Source: Candidatus Avipropionibacterium avicola (GTDB lineage Bacteria > Actinomycetota > Actinomycetes > Propionibacteriales > Propionibacteriaceae). Taken from it: DNA of 24,048 bases. A model generated the notes under the pieces. It had not been told where the DNA came from, made no database searches, and was given only the letters and a program-made list of their open reading frames with translations. Location: contig DVLP01000413.1 of the NCBI GenBank assembly GCA_018715445.1, positions 1 to 24,048 of the forward strand, written 5' to 3'. The first letter of the stretch is position 1, and each line of letters begins with the position of its first letter. The translations under genes were made by a program, and so were the position numbers. This document shows, one piece after another, positions 22,350 through 24,048 of the stretch.

Positions 22350-22371
22350 GAGTCACTTCCAGCAGTGACTC
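22350..22371. promoter_or_regulatory. Perfect palindrome upstream of the sugar operon
   Basis: GAGTCACT and AGTGACTC flank TCCAGC. It lies in the 140-bp gap between the GroES-like stop and the lipoprotein start (both minus strand). It is not followed by a T-run, so an operator is more likely than a terminator. A nearby TTGTCGCAA (22330-22338) could be a weaker second site. Confidence 0.45.
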
Positions 22372-22381
22372 ACGGAAGGGC

Positions 22382-22714
22382 TCAGAGGTAGAGACCGGTA
22401 CTGCCGTCGGAGAGCCGCTCGCTGGCCACGGCGTGGATGTCACGCTCGCGCAGCAGCACGTAGTCACGTCCGCGCACTTCGACCTCGGCCCGTTCCTCGG
22501 GGTCGAACAGCACCCGGTCGCCGAGCTGGACGGTCCGTACGTTCACCCCGGCCGCGACCACCGTGGCCCACGCCAGGCGCCGGCCCATCTTGACCGTCGC
22601 CGGGATCACGATCCCGCCACCGGAGCGACGCTCCCCCAAGTCCTCCTCGGTGTCGACCAGGACCCGGTCGTGGAGCATCTTGATCGGCAGCGGCTCGGTG
22701 TCCGCCTCGCTCAT
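22382..22714 (-). CDS. GroES-like co-chaperonin (orphan Cpn10 paralogue)
   Basis: 110 residues, Cpn10 domain. KMLHDRVLVDTEEDLGERRS starts the beta-barrel; GGGIVIPATVKMGRRLAWAT is the mobile-loop/roof region; GDRVLFDPEERAEVEVRGRD and YVLLRERDIHAV end the barrel. It is longer than GroES (about 97) and carries an acidic N-terminus (SEADTEPLP) and a tail (ASERLSDGSTGLYL). There is no groEL next to it, so it is probably the second, divergent Cpn10 of many actinobacteria rather than the main groES. Its ATG overlaps the stop of the DUF3618 gene by 4 nt. Which chaperonin it caps, if any, is unknown. Confidence 0.85.
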   Translation of the reverse strand: MSEADTEPLPIKMLHDRVLVDTEEDLGERRSGGGIVIPATVKMGRRLAWATVVAAGVNVRTVQLGDRVLFDPEERAEVEVRGRDYVLLRERDIHAVASERLSDGSTGLYL

Positions 22715-23058
22715 CCCGCCTGCCTCTTGGCCCGGCGACCTCCGATGGCCCGGACGACGAGCACGAAGCCGACCACACCGGCAGCGGCTGCCGCGATCGC
22801 AGCGATCCGCGCCGTGCGCAGCGATCCCTCGGCGGTGACGAACTGGAGCTTCAGCCCCTCGGCCTCCGACTCCGCCCATTGCCGTACGCCTTCGATCTGG
22901 CGTTCCTTGACCCGTTGGGGATGGACCTCGTCCACCAGCGAGGCCACGTTCGCCGCGAGCCGGCTGCGGACGGCAGCCAGGTCGGTCTCGATCTCGGCCT
23001 TCGTCCGCGGTGGGGTCTTGTCCTCGTCGCCATTTCCAGGACTGTTGTCCGTGGCCAT
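22711..23058 (-). CDS. DUF3618 membrane protein
   Basis: 115 residues. TKAEIETDLAAVRSRLAANV followed by ASLVDEVHPQRVKERQIEGV is the DUF3618 signature. A single C-terminal transmembrane helix, IAAIAAAAAGVVGFVLVVRA, ends in a basic tail (GGRRAKRQAG), so it is a tail-anchored membrane protein with a helical cytosolic part. GGAGGG lies 6 nt before the ATG. Its stop overlaps the GroES-like start, so the two are a translationally coupled pair. It is divergent from the peroxiredoxin gene. No function is established for the family; envelope or stress roles are guesses. Confidence 0.88.
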   Translation of the reverse strand: MATDNSPGNGDEDKTPPRTKAEIETDLAAVRSRLAANVASLVDEVHPQRVKERQIEGVRQWAESEAEGLKLQFVTAEGSLRTARIAAIAAAAAGVVGFVLVVRAIGGRRAKRQAG

Positions 23059-23177
23059 CTGGGTCCCTCCCGTGCGGTTCGCCCTCCACAGGTCGCAGAG
23101 TGCAAGGACGAGCGTATCCAAACTGGAGCCGGCGCGCAGTTCGGGCCCATCCCCCGGGCCCGGGGCCGACGACCCAG

Positions 23178-23183
23178 TAGGCT
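23178..23183 (+). promoter_or_regulatory. Putative -10 (TAGGCT) of leaderless peroxiredoxin gene
   Basis: TAGGCT ends 7 nt before the ATG at 23191; no ribosome-binding site is visible. Confidence 0.45.
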
Positions 23184-23190
23184 GCCAGCC

Positions 23191-23670
23191 ATGAGCACAC
23201 GACTGGCCGAGGGCGACACCGCGCCCGCGTTCACCCTGACCGACGACCAGGGCCAGTCGGTCAGCCTGTCCGACTTCGCCGGCCAGCGGGTCGTCGTGTA
23301 CTTCTACCCGGCCGCCATGACCCCCGGCTGCACGACCCAGGCCGTTGACTTCACTGCCGCGGCCGAGGCCTTCGACAAGGCCGGGATCACCGTCCTGGGC
23401 ATCTCCCCCGACGAGGTCGACCAGTTGGCCGCCTTCCGGGTCAAGGCCGACATCGCCTTCCCTCTGCTGTCCGACCCCGACCACCTGGCGCTCGAGCCGT
23501 ACGGGGCCTGGGGTGAACGGATGCTGTACGGCAAGCAGGTCACCGGCGTGATCCGCTCGACCTTCGTGGTCGACGTCGCCGAGGACGGCACCGGCACGGT
23601 CGCGACCGCCCAGTACAACGTGAAGGCCACCGGTCACGTCGAGCGGCTGCGTCGTCAGCTCGCGATCTGA
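23191..23670 (+). CDS. bcp: Peroxiredoxin, BCP/PrxQ type, with single cysteine
   Basis: 159 residues, thioredoxin fold. TAPAFTLTDDQGQSVSLSDF and VVVYFYPAAMTPGCTTQ show the peroxidatic Cys47 in the PxxxTPGC motif; the active-site Arg is in GVIRSTFVVD. It reduces H2O2 and organic peroxides in the cytosol. Most BCP proteins have a resolving Cys five residues later; here that position is Val52, and there is no other Cys in the protein, so it must act as a 1-Cys enzyme. TAGGCT 7 nt before the ATG suggests a leaderless message. The 3' end overlaps the convergent AraC gene by 16 bp. Confidence 0.9.
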   Translation: MSTRLAEGDTAPAFTLTDDQGQSVSLSDFAGQRVVVYFYPAAMTPGCTTQAVDFTAAAEAFDKAGITVLGISPDEVDQLAAFRVKADIAFPLLSDPDHLALEPYGAWGERMLYGKQVTGVIRSTFVVDVAEDGTGTVATAQYNVKATGHVERLRRQLAI

Positions 23671-24048
23671 GCGGATCGGCGCCCCCGCACGGAGCCGGGG
23701 GTCTGGCCGTTGATCCGGGTGAAGGCCCGGTTGAAGGCGGCCTCCGACTGGTAACCGAGCTCGGAGGCCAGACGGGCCACGGTGATGTCTTCCTCGCGCA
23801 GCCGTGATGCGGCGATGCTCATGCGCCAGCGGGTGAGGTAGGCGATCGGTGCTTCGCCGGTCAGTGCGGTGAAGCGACTGCTGAACGACGACCTGGACAT
23901 CGTCGCGACCTTGGCGAAGCGACCGAGGTTCCAGTCATCGCCGGGGTTGTGGTGGATCGCTTCGAGCACGCGTCCGATCCTGTCGTCCTCGAGGGCGCGC
24001 AACCAGCCTGCGGGGGCCGTCGCGTCGCTGATGAGCCAGGAGCGGATC
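23655..24048 (-). CDS. AraC-family transcriptional regulator, C-terminal part (runs off right edge)
   Basis: 131 residues are visible and the frame stays open to the window edge. The segment SWLISDATAPAGWLRALEDD with RIGRVLEAIHHNPGDDW links a cupin-type sensor (lost beyond the edge) to the AraC domain. The two helix-turn-helix units are LGRFAKVATMSRSSFSSRFT and LASELGYQSEAAFNRAFTRI, followed by GQTPGSVR. Sequence after the second unit ends quickly, as usual. This form is common next to oxidoreductase or reductase targets. The gene converges on the peroxiredoxin. Inducer and targets unknown. Confidence 0.88.
   Translation of the reverse strand, partial: IRSWLISDATAPAGWLRALEDDRIGRVLEAIHHNPGDDWNLGRFAKVATMSRSSFSSRFTALTGEAPIAYLTRWRMSIAASRLREEDITVARLASELGYQSEAAFNRAFTRINGQTPGSVRGRRSAQIAS

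Noticed and set aside
22350-22371. Terminator of the GroES-like gene
   Set aside because: The stem is followed by GTGAGTAAC rather than a T-run on the minus strand, so an operator reading is preferred; termination remains possible.

Overview
This window is chromosomal DNA from a high-GC actinobacterium. The gene content (MurT/GatD, HelR, DUF3618, a MsiK/UgpC-style orphan sugar importer, many leaderless-looking genes with a TANNNT box 6-8 nt before ATG/GTG) fits the Propionibacteriaceae/Nocardioidaceae range; I cannot name a genus from sequence alone.

Layout. 1-1160 looks like an accessory patch: a GNAT acetyltransferase (cut by the left edge) divergent from a TetR regulator, followed by two 5'-truncated gene remnants (a membrane protein on the minus strand and an alpha/beta hydrolase on the plus strand) that abut near 1150-1165, marking an old recombination breakpoint. 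From 1382 the sequence is compact and core-like: LysR, hemerythrin, NagD-type HAD phosphatase, endonuclease/exonuclease/phosphatase-family protein, small alarmone synthetase, pyrimidine-dimer-glycosylase-like protein, ChaA-type Ca2+/H+ antiporter with a structured leader, ABC ATPase + TetR, divergent CPBP protease, and a GyrI-like protein.

The most interesting block is 10229-16035. A HelR-type RNA polymerase-recycling ATPase (rifamycin tolerance) is divergent from a two-gene ABC exporter. The intergenic space carries an inverted repeat resembling the rifamycin-associated element (RAE) of actinobacteria, and this repeat also holds the -35 of a near-consensus promoter that points at the exporter. 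The two exporter half-transporters are complementary broken halves: the first keeps LSGGQ but has lost Walker A, Q-loop, catalytic Glu and H-loop; the second has Walker A/B and H-loop but no LSGGQ. Only one complete ATP site can form. A co-regulated rifamycin-responsive HelR + single-site exporter module is the best candidate here for an undescribed system.

16097-18683 is a cell-wall operon (superinfection-immunity-like membrane protein, MurT, GatD) with overlapping stops and starts. It is followed by tRNA-Lys(CTT) and a strong shared terminator. 18878-22241 is a minus-strand carbohydrate ABC importer (lipoprotein, MalF-type, MalG-type permeases, no ATPase) with a large intercistronic hairpin. 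22382-23058 encodes a GroES-like protein and a DUF3618 membrane protein, divergent from a single-cysteine peroxiredoxin, which converges on an AraC regulator cut by the right edge.
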